Shown one piece after another: positions 6,520 to 12,449 of a stretch of DNA of 13,150 bases. Position 1 is the stretch's first letter, and each line of letters opens with the position of its first letter. This stretch comes from Nitrospirae bacterium GWC2_57_9 (GTDB lineage Bacteria; Nitrospirota; UBA9217). The position numbers and the translations under genes were made by a program. The notes under the pieces are model-generated. The model was given only the letters and a program-made list of their open reading frames with translations, did no database searches and had not been told where the DNA came from. The stretch spans positions 249 through 13,398 of the forward strand of contig MHEA01000022.1 in NCBI GenBank assembly GCA_001805085.1, given 5' to 3'.

Positions 6520-7499
6520 GTAAACCCCGGTTTGGGTGCGCCGACCCTTCCCAAGTAAACCTCGGAAAGCAGAGGTTTGAGCGTTCTCTTGAGCACGGGA
6601 ATGAAGGGCCGATCGGCGAAATTCTGCCCGATGTTCTTCCGGCCCAGATCGTCAACCACGGGTGAAAACGCTATCGCTGTCGCACTTTCGTCCGTGAGCG
6701 CTACACGGAGAAAATCGGGATCGGCATCAGTCACTTGTTTCATGGCCCGCTGCATGACGTTAACAGGCTGAGTTTCCGCCAGCCATGCAAGATTCGTGAT
6801 ATCGTTGAGATGTGACTGCAACCAGCCTTCGACCACCTGTGGTATCCGCTGCCCGGCGAACTGGAGGGCCAAACGGGCGGACCGCTCGGCGTCCCTGAGT
6901 TCGACCCTGCTCTGCATGCTGAGAAGAAAGATGGTCGGAATCAGGACGAACAGCGCCAGGAGGGTGAGCAGCATCTCCTTCATGGATATGAGGCCGTTCC
7001 GGGCCCGGTAATTCTGCCCGAAGAAAAGCAGCCGCGCGACTGCGACGTTTATGACGCCGTTCACGGACTGCTTCATCATCATTACCGCCGAACCGGAGAA
7101 GGAGAGATGCATGACGACGAAGTAAAACAGATAGACAAGGGGAATGCCCAGGCAGAGCCAATAGACCACATCGGCGATCACAAAACCCATGTTCAGGCGG
7201 CGGGTCAAGAGACCGACCACAAGCACTTCTGCAGTGAAGATCACGATAGCATAGGGGTGATTCCAGAGAAGCCAGGAACTGCTGCTGATGACGAGACCGG
7301 CAAGCACGCCCCAACCCTGCCCGAACAGCTGCAGGACCAGCATCGCAAAGATGCTGCCGAAGATTAAGTGAACGCCGAAAAAAACCTCATAGCCCAGGTA
7401 GTTTCCAGCCAGACCCGCTCCGGTCAGCATCAGCAAAATGCCCGCGGTGCTCATATTGAACCTTCCCCCCAGGGTCTGGTCAAGGCGCGGGAATCTCAT
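6477..7499 (-). CDS. Kinase fragment 1: membrane domain and start of the Cache-like sensor
   Basis: The reading frame from the true start, ending prematurely at a TAG just after the duplication. Residues 15-160 hold about six hydrophobic segments resembling a MASE-type membrane sensor, and another helix at about 175-195 leads to the exported sensor. The segment from 200 (RDAERSARLALQFAGQRIPQ) through QNFADRPFIPVLKRTLKPL (about 292-310) is dCache-like. True kinase sequence ends at residue 324 (GAPKP); the last 16 residues come from the shifted second repeat copy. If translated as is, the product would be a 340-residue membrane protein without any kinase domain. Confidence 0.75.
   Translation of the reverse strand: MRFPRLDQTLGGRFNMSTAGILLMLTGAGLAGNYLGYEVFFGVHLIFGSIFAMLVLQLFGQGWGVLAGLVISSSSWLLWNHPYAIVIFTAEVLVVGLLTRRLNMGFVIADVVYWLCLGIPLVYLFYFVVMHLSFSGSAVMMMKQSVNGVINVAVARLLFFGQNYRARNGLISMKEMLLTLLALFVLIPTIFLLSMQSRVELRDAERSARLALQFAGQRIPQVVEGWLQSHLNDITNLAWLAETQPVNVMQRAMKQVTDADPDFLRVALTDESATAIAFSPVVDDLGRKNIGQNFADRPFIPVLKRTLKPLLSEVYLGRVGAPKPGFTWEGSAHPNRSLLK
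6492..6561. repeat. Perfect 35-bp tandem duplication inside the kinase gene
   Basis: Bases 6492-6526 and 6527-6561 are identical; each unit begins CCGGTTTGGGTGCGCC and ends CCCAAGTAAACC. The unit is not a multiple of three, so the second copy shifts the frame, and a single copy joins GAPKP directly to VAPQVAPVV of the sensor. Each unit also contains short self-complementary arms (GGGT and ACCC around 6 bases; TTGGG and CCCAA further out). Confidence 0.95.
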
Positions 7500-7591
7500 T
7501 ATGTTCCTTTGAAATCGGGATCGACAGGGGTTGTTGAGAAAATTTCAGCGCTGCGTCTTTTTGCCACTTAAGTATAGCATGGAAGGATCTG

Positions 7592-7631
7592 ATTTGCAGG
7601 GCAGCCCTCCCCCGGAAAGGGGAGGGGGAGG
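7592..7631. repeat. G/C-rich inverted repeat between kinase and Zn-ribbon gene
   Basis: CCCTCCCC and GGGGAGGG (plus strand, about 7605-7626) can form an 8-bp hairpin with a short loop just downstream of the Zn-ribbon gene. No T-run follows on either strand, so it is not a standard intrinsic terminator. The plus strand is also G-rich (GGGGAGGGGGAGG). It may still end or stabilise the operon transcript. Confidence 0.45.
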
Positions 7632-7634
7632 CGT

Positions 7635-8147
7635 TCACGCAGCTTTTTCGCAATCCACTCGGACGAGCTTATTATCGTGGGACCATTTGTAATTTACTTC
7701 TCCATGAAAAGCCTTTTTTATGGCTCGTCCCAAACGCTGCGCAAGCTTTTCATTCGTGGTCGATACGATCAGGGCACCGAACCCGTTCTCGCGTACGGAT
7801 ATTATTCGCTCGAGCGGATTGAACCCGCGCGCCCGGTCCTCCTCGTTCCTGATGAGGTTCAACAATTCCTGGCGGTGGCTCTCAACGTAGCTCCCTTTCA
7901 AGGTAACGATTCCGCCCGGGAAATTGTCTCGGATCTTGAGGCAGGCGGGGCAAAGGATCTTCGAGATGCCCGGACTCTTGACCGTCCCATCATACATTTT
8001 CTCGTCTGCATACCAACGCTTGTTCCGATAGACCGCGTGGCAACGCTCGCACACGGACACCTGGCTGGCTCCTCTCGGGATATAGGCATCGGAACTGGCT
8101 GTCTTCTTCTTGTATTGGAGCTGGTAAGGTTTATTCATCGGCTTCAT
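7635..8147 (-). CDS. Zn-ribbon protein of the BCAM0308 type
   Basis: A 170-residue protein with C33-x2-C36 (VCERCHAVYRNKRWYADE) and C66-x2-C69 (ILCPACLKIRDNFPGG), a probable four-Cys zinc site. A middle helical part, SHRQELLNLIRNEEDRARGF, leads to a C-terminal alpha/beta part ending in KLAQRLGRAIKKAFHGEVNY. I recognise it as the family annotated BCAM0308, from memory and without a search. The layout recalls the N-terminal zinc region of archaeal NMD3 proteins, but function is unknown. ATG 8147 follows AAGGAGGAG, the strongest ribosome site in the window; an in-frame ATG three codons later is possible. Last gene of a three-gene operon, 34 nt after the coiled-coil gene. Confidence 0.8.
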   Translation of the reverse strand: MKPMNKPYQLQYKKKTASSDAYIPRGASQVSVCERCHAVYRNKRWYADEKMYDGTVKSPGISKILCPACLKIRDNFPGGIVTLKGSYVESHRQELLNLIRNEEDRARGFNPLERIISVRENGFGALIVSTTNEKLAQRLGRAIKKAFHGEVNYKWSHDNKLVRVDCEKAA

Positions 8148-8181
8148 ATGGCTCCTCCTTGGTCGATGAGGTTGAGGCTGT

Positions 8182-8403
8182 TCAGGCCGCTTTCAGTTTC
8201 TTTCGTATGTCCGGGTACTGTTTCTTGAAGTCCGGCATGGTCCGGGAGAGAAAGAGCTTGATGGCTTTCAGTTCTTCAAGCACATCCTCCATTTCCCCGT
8301 CGATCCGGTCCTCGCCCTTCTTGAGCTTGTCTGCCAGGTTCTGCAGCGCCTTTTCCTGGATCCTGAGCCGGTCCTCAGGATCGCTCTCTATCTTCCTCGT
8401 CAT
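8182..8403 (-). CDS. Small coiled-coil protein of unknown function
   Basis: A 73-residue, highly charged, helical protein without Cys or membrane segments. Residues 12-50 (LRIQEKALQNLADKLKKGED onward) show a heptad-like pattern, and the tail is basic (KKQYPDIRKKLKAA). No family was recognised. ATG 8403 is chosen because GGAGGT lies 7 nt before it; a GTG at 8412 would overlap that ribosome site. It starts 15 nt after the thiamine-fold gene and ends 34 nt before the Zn-ribbon gene, so cotranscription is likely. It could be an adaptor for either neighbour; that is a guess from position only. Confidence 0.8.
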   Translation of the reverse strand: MTRKIESDPEDRLRIQEKALQNLADKLKKGEDRIDGEMEDVLEELKAIKLFLSRTMPDFKKQYPDIRKKLKAA

Positions 8404-8418
8404 GGACGCCACCTCCCG

Positions 8419-8724
8419 TCATTTGTTCAGCTTCCTGCCGAGTTTCTGTTCCACTGACTCGAGCTTTTGCTCCATGCGCGGCTCCCTGCCGCGGCGATCG
8501 TCGATCCTGATCGACGTCACCACGCGGTCCGAATCCCGCATGCCTTCATCATGACATTTCCTGATCACGTTCATCACGGTATCCCAGTCCCCCTCGAGCA
8601 CGGTGCCCATGGGATTTGCTTTATAGCTCACTCCACTCTCCGCGATGATGCTCATGACCCGTGCTATCACGGGGCTGATACTTTCCCCCTTTCCCAGGGG
8701 AACGATGCTGAATTCAGCAAGCAT
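8419..8724 (-). CDS. Thiamine-binding-fold protein (YkoF/MTH1187, former DUF77)
   Basis: A 101-residue protein with the family opening MLAEFSIVPLGKGESISPVI, then SGVSYKANPMGTVLEGDWDT and the conserved tail CHDEGMRDSDRVVTSIRIDD. In this family a ferredoxin-like fold forms oligomers, and some members (B. subtilis YkoF) bind thiamine or hydroxymethylpyrimidine. A ligand here is not shown. The last 20 residues or so (EPRMEQKLESVEQKLGRKL) form a short coiled-coil extension. ATG 8724 begins the conserved domain; the open frame continues to 8931 but that sequence is not family-like. GAGG lies about 8 nt upstream. It is first in the operon with the coiled-coil and Zn-ribbon genes. No TPP riboswitch was seen in its leader. 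Confidence 0.9.
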   Translation of the reverse strand: MLAEFSIVPLGKGESISPVIARVMSIIAESGVSYKANPMGTVLEGDWDTVMNVIRKCHDEGMRDSDRVVTSIRIDDRRGREPRMEQKLESVEQKLGRKLNK

Positions 8725-8796
8725 GCGAGGCGCCTCATTTCTGAGATCATAAAGTCTTGTATTGAGCCGACGACCGGCAAGCTGATCTATAATTAG

Positions 8797-8825
8797 AGTA
8801 TAGCTTCTGTTCATTTGTCTGTAAA
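8797..8825 (-). promoter_or_regulatory. Promoter of the thiamine-fold / coiled-coil / Zn-ribbon operon
   Basis: TTTACA (8825-8820) and TATACT (8802-8797) are separated by 17 bp; each matches five of six consensus bases. The start would be near 8790, giving a leader of about 66 nt. Confidence 0.75.
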
Positions 8826-8851
8826 GGTTGCCGACACTGCTCGTTTTCCCG

Positions 8852-8880
8852 TTGAAAATCAGGCAGGCCTGTGCAATAAT
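8852..8880 (+). promoter_or_regulatory. Promoter of the plsC-like operon
   Basis: TTGAAA (8852-8857) and AATAAT (8875-8880), 17 bp apart, each five of six consensus bases. The predicted start near 8887 leaves only about 11 nt before ATG 8898. It diverges from the thiamine-fold operon promoter. Confidence 0.7.
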
Positions 8881-8897
8881 CGGATCACGAAAACCGC

Positions 8898-9698
8898 ATG
8901 CCTGCTCGGATGAACAGAAAAAAGAAAACATACCCCCTCAGGGCGCTGTTCAAACGGCTCGCGATCCTGCTCCTGCTGCTCGCCTATGTTGCATCGAGCG
9001 CCGTGAGCTTCCTCCTTCCGTCCGGCGCCCGCCGGGACTTTTGCATCCGCAACACCTCTCTCTTTTCGAAAATTGCGCTCGTACTTTTCGGCGTTCATGT
9101 TGATAAGCGGCACGAGGAGTGTTTCAGGGGCGGACAGGGAGGGCGGCTGATCGTTGTAAACCATATTTCCTACGTGGACGTTCTGGTCCTCTCTTCGCTG
9201 TTGCCCTCCGTCTTCATCACGTCCGTTGAACTGAAGCATACCCGTCTGCTGGGATTGCTGGCCCGCTTCGGCGGAAGCCTGTTCGTGGAGCGGCGGCGGC
9301 CGGCTGACCTCAAGCAGGAGATTGACGACATTGCCCGGGTCCTGAAGCAAGGCTTTCCCGTCGTCCTTTTTCCCGAGGGGACCACCTCGAACGGGGACCG
9401 GGTACACCTGTTCAAGAGGTCCCTCTTCGATGCTGCTATTCAGTCCGGGACGGACATTCTACCCGTCTGCCTGAAGTACAGGAGGATCAACGGGCAGGCT
9501 GTTTCGCACCTCAATAGGGACGACCTCTACTATTATGGCGGTGTTCGCTTTTCAGACCATTTTCCTCGATTCCTCTCGTTGAGGTCGGTTGATGTCCAGG
9601 TCACCCCGCTCAAGGCCGTGAAGGCGCTCCCCCATTCTTCCCGGAAAGAGCTGGCCTGGGAAACGCATGAAGCAATCAGCAAAGCCTATGGCGCATGA
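8898..9698 (+). CDS. 1-acylglycerol-3-phosphate O-acyltransferase (PlsC family)
   Basis: Acyltransferases of this family move an acyl chain onto a lysophospholipid, typically making phosphatidic acid at the inner membrane. The 266-residue protein has a membrane anchor (about 18-42, LAILLLLLAYVASSAVSFLL), the catalytic HX4D motif in NHISYVD (H89, D94), the GGSLFVERRR substrate motif (about 125-133), and FPEGTTS (158-164). Its size fits PlsC, but closely related acyltransferases (lyso-ornithine lipid OlsA-type, for example) share these motifs, so no symbol is given. ATG 8898 has little Shine-Dalgarno; ATG 8910 would start the product MNRKKK and is also possible. It is first of a likely three-gene operon, 36 nt before the exported coiled-coil gene. 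Confidence 0.9.
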   Translation: MPARMNRKKKTYPLRALFKRLAILLLLLAYVASSAVSFLLPSGARRDFCIRNTSLFSKIALVLFGVHVDKRHEECFRGGQGGRLIVVNHISYVDVLVLSSLLPSVFITSVELKHTRLLGLLARFGGSLFVERRRPADLKQEIDDIARVLKQGFPVVLFPEGTTSNGDRVHLFKRSLFDAAIQSGTDILPVCLKYRRINGQAVSHLNRDDLYYYGGVRFSDHFPRFLSLRSVDVQVTPLKAVKALPHSSRKELAWETHEAISKAYGA

Positions 9699-9734
9699 TT
9701 GAACAGGAACAAGTTCCACCGAGGAGGATTAATC

Positions 9735-10133
9735 ATGAAAAGATTTTTACCAGCCCTGGCAATCTGTTTGACCATCTCCGCCCTTCCCGCGCCGTCCTGC
9801 CCCGCCGGAGAAACAGCGCCCGCTCAGGACCAGAATGCAGCGCAGAAGGACGCCTATGCAAAGAACATGGAAGAGAAGTTCAGGAACATCGGCAGGAATC
9901 TGGACGAATTGAACCGGAAGGCGGAAACCCTGGCTGAGCAGGCACAAGAGGACATCGGGAGCTATCTTGCCGATGCAGAAAAGAAGCGAAAGACGGCGGC
10001 CCGGAAGCTGAGTGAAATGAGGACGGAAAGCAGAAAAAAGTGGCGCAGGTTCACCAGGGACATGAACGCTGCCATGGATGAGTTCGAACAGGCCTACGAG
10101 AGGGCCAGGGAACGTTTCAAGGAAAAGGAATAG
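9735..10133 (+). CDS. Exported coiled-coil protein (sll1863-like)
   Basis: A 132-residue protein with a Sec-type signal peptide (MKRFLPALAICLTISALPAP, then cleavage probably around 22-30). The Cys in PAPSCPAG is not in a good lipobox. The rest is one long, highly charged helix (about 40-132: YAKNMEEKFRNIGRNLDELN, KKRKTAARKLSEMRTESRKK, and FEQAYERARERFKEKE at the end). This pattern resembles the coiled-coil proteins annotated as sll1863 family stress response; the match is from memory. ATG 9735 is chosen over 9699 because GAGGAGGA stands 6 nt before it and the signal peptide begins there. It lies 36 nt after the acyltransferase and 7 nt before the cupin, so an envelope-related role shared with them is plausible. 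Confidence 0.85.
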   Translation: MKRFLPALAICLTISALPAPSCPAGETAPAQDQNAAQKDAYAKNMEEKFRNIGRNLDELNRKAETLAEQAQEDIGSYLADAEKKRKTAARKLSEMRTESRKKWRRFTRDMNAAMDEFEQAYERARERFKEKE

Positions 10134-10140
10134 GTTGGAG

Positions 10141-10476
10141 ATGACGACGCTCCTGCACAATCTTTTTTCCGATCTTCCTTCCGGCGTCACCCGGGAAGAG
10201 TTCGTTACTTTGCTGGACACAGGCACGTTCACCCTGGAACGTATCGTTTCGACGGGCCAGGCAACGCCTCCCGGGGAATGGTGCGATCAGGCCAGGGATG
10301 AATGGGTCGTGCTGCTGACCGGTGAAGCGGAGCTGCGCTTTGACGATAGCGGGACCACAGTGATCCTGCGCCCCGGCGATTACGTCCTGATCCCCGCACA
10401 TCAACGGCACCGCGTTGAGCGGACAGCGGGCAATACCGCGACGGTCTGGCTGGCGCTTCATTTCAACCCGCAATGA
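10141..10476 (+). CDS. Cupin-domain protein
   Basis: A 111-residue single-cupin protein. The core strands read WVVLLTGEAELRF (about 55-67), ILRPGDYVLIPAHQRHRVE (about 75-93) and TVWLALHF (about 101-108). The second cupin motif is well kept, with H87 and H90. The first motif lacks the usual HXH pair and reads WCDQARDEWV, a form shared by related small cupins (WYDQ in others I recall), so metal binding may differ or be absent. The substrate is unknown. The gene follows the exported coiled-coil gene after 7 nt and is the last of that operon; a 9-bp inverted repeat begins just behind its stop. Confidence 0.88.
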   Translation: MTTLLHNLFSDLPSGVTREEFVTLLDTGTFTLERIVSTGQATPPGEWCDQARDEWVVLLTGEAELRFDDSGTTVILRPGDYVLIPAHQRHRVERTAGNTATVWLALHFNPQ

Positions 10477-10478
10477 AG

Positions 10479-10521
10479 CTCCCTGGAACAAAGGAAGGTT
10501 TGTATAGGCATCTCCAGGGAG
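10479..10521. repeat. Nested inverted repeat after the cupin gene
   Basis: CTCCCTGGA (10479-10487) pairs with TCCAGGGAG (10513-10521). Inside it ACAAA (10488-10492) pairs with TTTGT (10499-10503) around GGAAGG. The outer arms start 3 nt after the cupin stop. There is no T-run behind it, so it is a stem-loop at the operon end, not a textbook terminator. The rest of 10522-10669 shows no gene or recognised element. Confidence 0.55.
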
Positions 10522-10669
10522 ACTCGCGGCAAGCGCTCGGTGCCAGTCATAATCGTATTCGTTCGCAGCGGGAATGTGCTCGCTCAGAATTCAGGGAAAA
10601 GGGCACCCTGCCGGACGCTTGAAGCGCATCGGTCTCCTGCCTTTTCTTTTAACCTCCCCAGCAAATTCC

Positions 10670-10698
10670 TTGACATTTTCACGATCAATTGTTATGTT
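10670..10698 (+). promoter_or_regulatory. Promoter of prfC
   Basis: A perfect TTGACA (10670-10675) and TATGTT (10693-10698) with 17 bp between them. The start would be near 10705, about 27 nt before the prfC ATG. Confidence 0.75.
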
Positions 10699-10703
10699 AC
10701 CGA

Positions 10704-10720
10704 GCCCCGTTTTGCGGGGC
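10704..10720 (+). promoter_or_regulatory. GC hairpin in the prfC leader
   Basis: GCCCCG (10704-10709), loop TTTTG, CGGGGC (10715-10720), followed by ATTTTGTTGCC and the ATG. It lies at the predicted transcript 5' end. Its right arm holds the only G-rich stretch before prfC, so pairing would hide it from the ribosome. A terminator for upstream transcription is the alternative. Confidence 0.6.
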
Positions 10721-10731
10721 ATTTTGTTGCC

Positions 10732-12330
10732 ATGGATTATACAGACGAAATAAGCAAACGGCGGACCTTCGCCATCATCAGCCACCCCGACGCAGGCAAG
10801 ACCACGTTGACGGAGAAGTTCCTGCTCTTCGGCGGGGCCATCCAGGTTGCGGGCGCGGTGAAGTCCAACAAGATCCGGAAGAGCACGGCTTCGGATTTCA
10901 TGGACATCGAGCGTCAGCGCGGCATTTCCGTGGCAACCTCCGTCATGGGGTTCGATTACAACGGGCTGAAGATCAACCTGCTCGACACGCCGGGGCACAA
11001 GGACTTTTCTGAGGACACCTACCGGACACTGACTGCTGTCGACAGCGTGATCCTCGTCGTGGATTGCGTCAAGGGAGTGGAGGAACAGACCGAGAAACTG
11101 ATGCAGGTCTGTCGGATGCGGAGCACGCCGGTTATCATTTTTGTGAACAAGCTCGACCGCGAGGGCAAGAATCCGTTCGAGCTCTTGCATGAACTGGAAG
11201 CAAAGCTGAACATCCGGGTGCAGCCGCTCTCCTGGCCCATCAGCATGGGCACCTCCTTCAAGGGTGTCTACAACCTGTATAACCACAGCCTGTACCTGTT
11301 CCGGCCCGGCGGCGTCACCGTCGCGGATGACGTGCTCGCAATCAATGGCGTGACCGATCCCGTGCTCGAGCAGCAGCTCGGAGACTACGCGGTCCAACTG
11401 CGGGAGGACGTGGATCTCGTCGAAGGCACGCATAATCCCTTTGACGTGAACGAGTACCTGCGGGGCGAACTTGCCCCGGTCTTCTTCGGCAGCGCTATCA
11501 ACAATTTCGGCGTGAAGGAGCTTCTGGACACCTTCACCGCAATCGCCCCAGTCCCCGGAGGCCGTCCCACGGACGTACGCCTGGTAAAACCCGGCGAGAA
11601 GGATTTCACCGGCTTCGTGTTCAAGATACACGCGAACCTCGACCCGCGCCACCGCGACCGCATTGCCTTCATCCGCGTCTGCTCAGGAAAGTTCGAGCGG
11701 AACAAAATGTTCCACCATGTCCGCATGGGAAAGAACATCCGCTTTACAAGCCCGGCAAGCTTTCTGGGCGCGCGCAAGAGTATTGTAGACGAGGCTTTCC
11801 CCGGCGATGTGATCGGGTTATATGACACGGGTAACTTTAAGATCGGCGACACCCTGACCGAGGGTGAAAAACTGATGTTCCAGGGAATCCCTACCTTCTC
11901 TCCGGAAGTGTTCAAGGAGCTGGTGAACGTAGACCCCGGCAAATCCAAGCAGTTGGCAAAAGGCATCGAGCAGCTGACGGACGAGGGCGTGGCCCAGCTC
12001 TTTACCCAGCAGCAGGGAAACCGGAGGATCGTCGGAACGGTCGGGCAACTCCAGTTTGACGTTCTGCAATACCGGCTGGAACATGAGTACGGCGCGAAGT
12101 GTCGTTTTGAAAGCATGGCCATCTACAAGGCCTGCTGGATAACAGGGGACAAAACTGAGATGGAAAAATTCTGCAGGTTCAAGTCTGAACGGATAGCCAC
12201 GGATAAGGACGGCAATATCGTGTTCCTCGCCGAATCGGAGTGGGTCCTGCGGAACATGATCGAGGCCTACCCTGACGTCAAATTCCATTTCACCTCCGAG
12301 TTCAAACGGGAGATGCAGCAGGTCAAATAG
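10732..12330 (+). CDS. prfC: Peptide chain release factor 3 (RF3)
   Basis: RF3 is a translational GTPase that recycles RF1/RF2 from the ribosome after peptide release. The 532-residue product (E. coli PrfC is about 529) has the G1 loop SHPDAGKTTLTEKF (17-30), the switch I region DIERQRGISV (about 58-67), G3 DTPGHKDF (85-92) and G4 NKLD (139-142). VEEQTEKLMQVCRMR and QQQGNRRIVGTVGQLQFDVL (late) are typical of PrfC and separate it from EF-G and TypA. The open frame continues upstream to 10540, but the conserved MDYTDEISKRRTFAIISHPD begins at ATG 10732, downstream of a promoter and hairpin. The Shine-Dalgarno is weak. Single gene with its own promoter; the next gene also has its own. Confidence 0.97.
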   Translation: MDYTDEISKRRTFAIISHPDAGKTTLTEKFLLFGGAIQVAGAVKSNKIRKSTASDFMDIERQRGISVATSVMGFDYNGLKINLLDTPGHKDFSEDTYRTLTAVDSVILVVDCVKGVEEQTEKLMQVCRMRSTPVIIFVNKLDREGKNPFELLHELEAKLNIRVQPLSWPISMGTSFKGVYNLYNHSLYLFRPGGVTVADDVLAINGVTDPVLEQQLGDYAVQLREDVDLVEGTHNPFDVNEYLRGELAPVFFGSAINNFGVKELLDTFTAIAPVPGGRPTDVRLVKPGEKDFTGFVFKIHANLDPRHRDRIAFIRVCSGKFERNKMFHHVRMGKNIRFTSPASFLGARKSIVDEAFPGDVIGLYDTGNFKIGDTLTEGEKLMFQGIPTFSPEVFKELVNVDPGKSKQLAKGIEQLTDEGVAQLFTQQQGNRRIVGTVGQLQFDVLQYRLEHEYGAKCRFESMAIYKACWITGDKTEMEKFCRFKSERIATDKDGNIVFLAESEWVLRNMIEAYPDVKFHFTSEFKREMQQVK

Positions 12331-12347
12331 CAACCCCTTCAAAATGC

Positions 12348-12376
12348 TTGAAATCCGCCCTTCTTTGTGAAATAAT
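12348..12376 (+). promoter_or_regulatory. Promoter of the REC-GGDEF gene
   Basis: TTGAAA (12348-12353) and AATAAT (12371-12376), spacer 17 bp: the same hexamers as the plsC-like operon promoter. Predicted start about 12383, leader about 67 nt. The leader contains TCGATA (12406-12411) and TATCGA (12416-12421), a 6-bp stem with a 4-nt loop before the AAGGGAG ribosome site. Confidence 0.7.
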
Positions 12377-12449
12377 CCTTAAACGTCTGCGATAGAACGG
12401 CCTGTTCGATAAACGTATCGACTTACGAAAAAAGCAAGGGAGCCACCCC

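Larger units (their letters stand above)
3806..7499 (-). pseudogene. Membrane sensor histidine kinase, one gene broken by two frameshifts
   Basis: Three consecutive minus-strand reading frames encode successive parts of one sensor kinase. Frame change 1 is caused by the second copy of a perfect 35-bp tandem repeat (6492-6561). Frame change 2, near 5527, fits loss of one base: GATGGCGCACC in place of something like GATGGCCGCACC. Removing one repeat copy and adding one base gives 3,660 nt, exactly 1,220 codons including the stop. Reconstructed order: multi-pass membrane domain (15-160), TM (175-195), Cache-like sensor (200-460), TM (462-482), HAMP-like linker and coiled coil (483-565), PAS (573-665), PAS (686-805), PAS (811-930), HisKA (H983), HATPase (1109-1205). 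ATG 7499 follows AAAGGAA. Both lesions could also be sequencing or assembly errors, or the duplication a reversible switch. Confidence 0.85.

Noticed and set aside
8738..8806. CTGAGATCA and CTGATCT on the plus strand, suggesting a TPP riboswitch near a thiamine-fold gene
   Set aside because: They are on the strand opposite to that gene, and the remaining conserved parts of the riboswitch are missing.
10540..10731. Upstream in-frame extension of prfC from 10540
   Set aside because: Non-conserved sequence that crosses the TTGACA promoter and the hairpin; RF3 length fits the 10732 start.
10591..11652. 353-codon minus-strand open frame opposite prfC
   Set aside because: Antisense to a highly conserved GTPase gene with His/Val-rich composition typical of a shadow frame.
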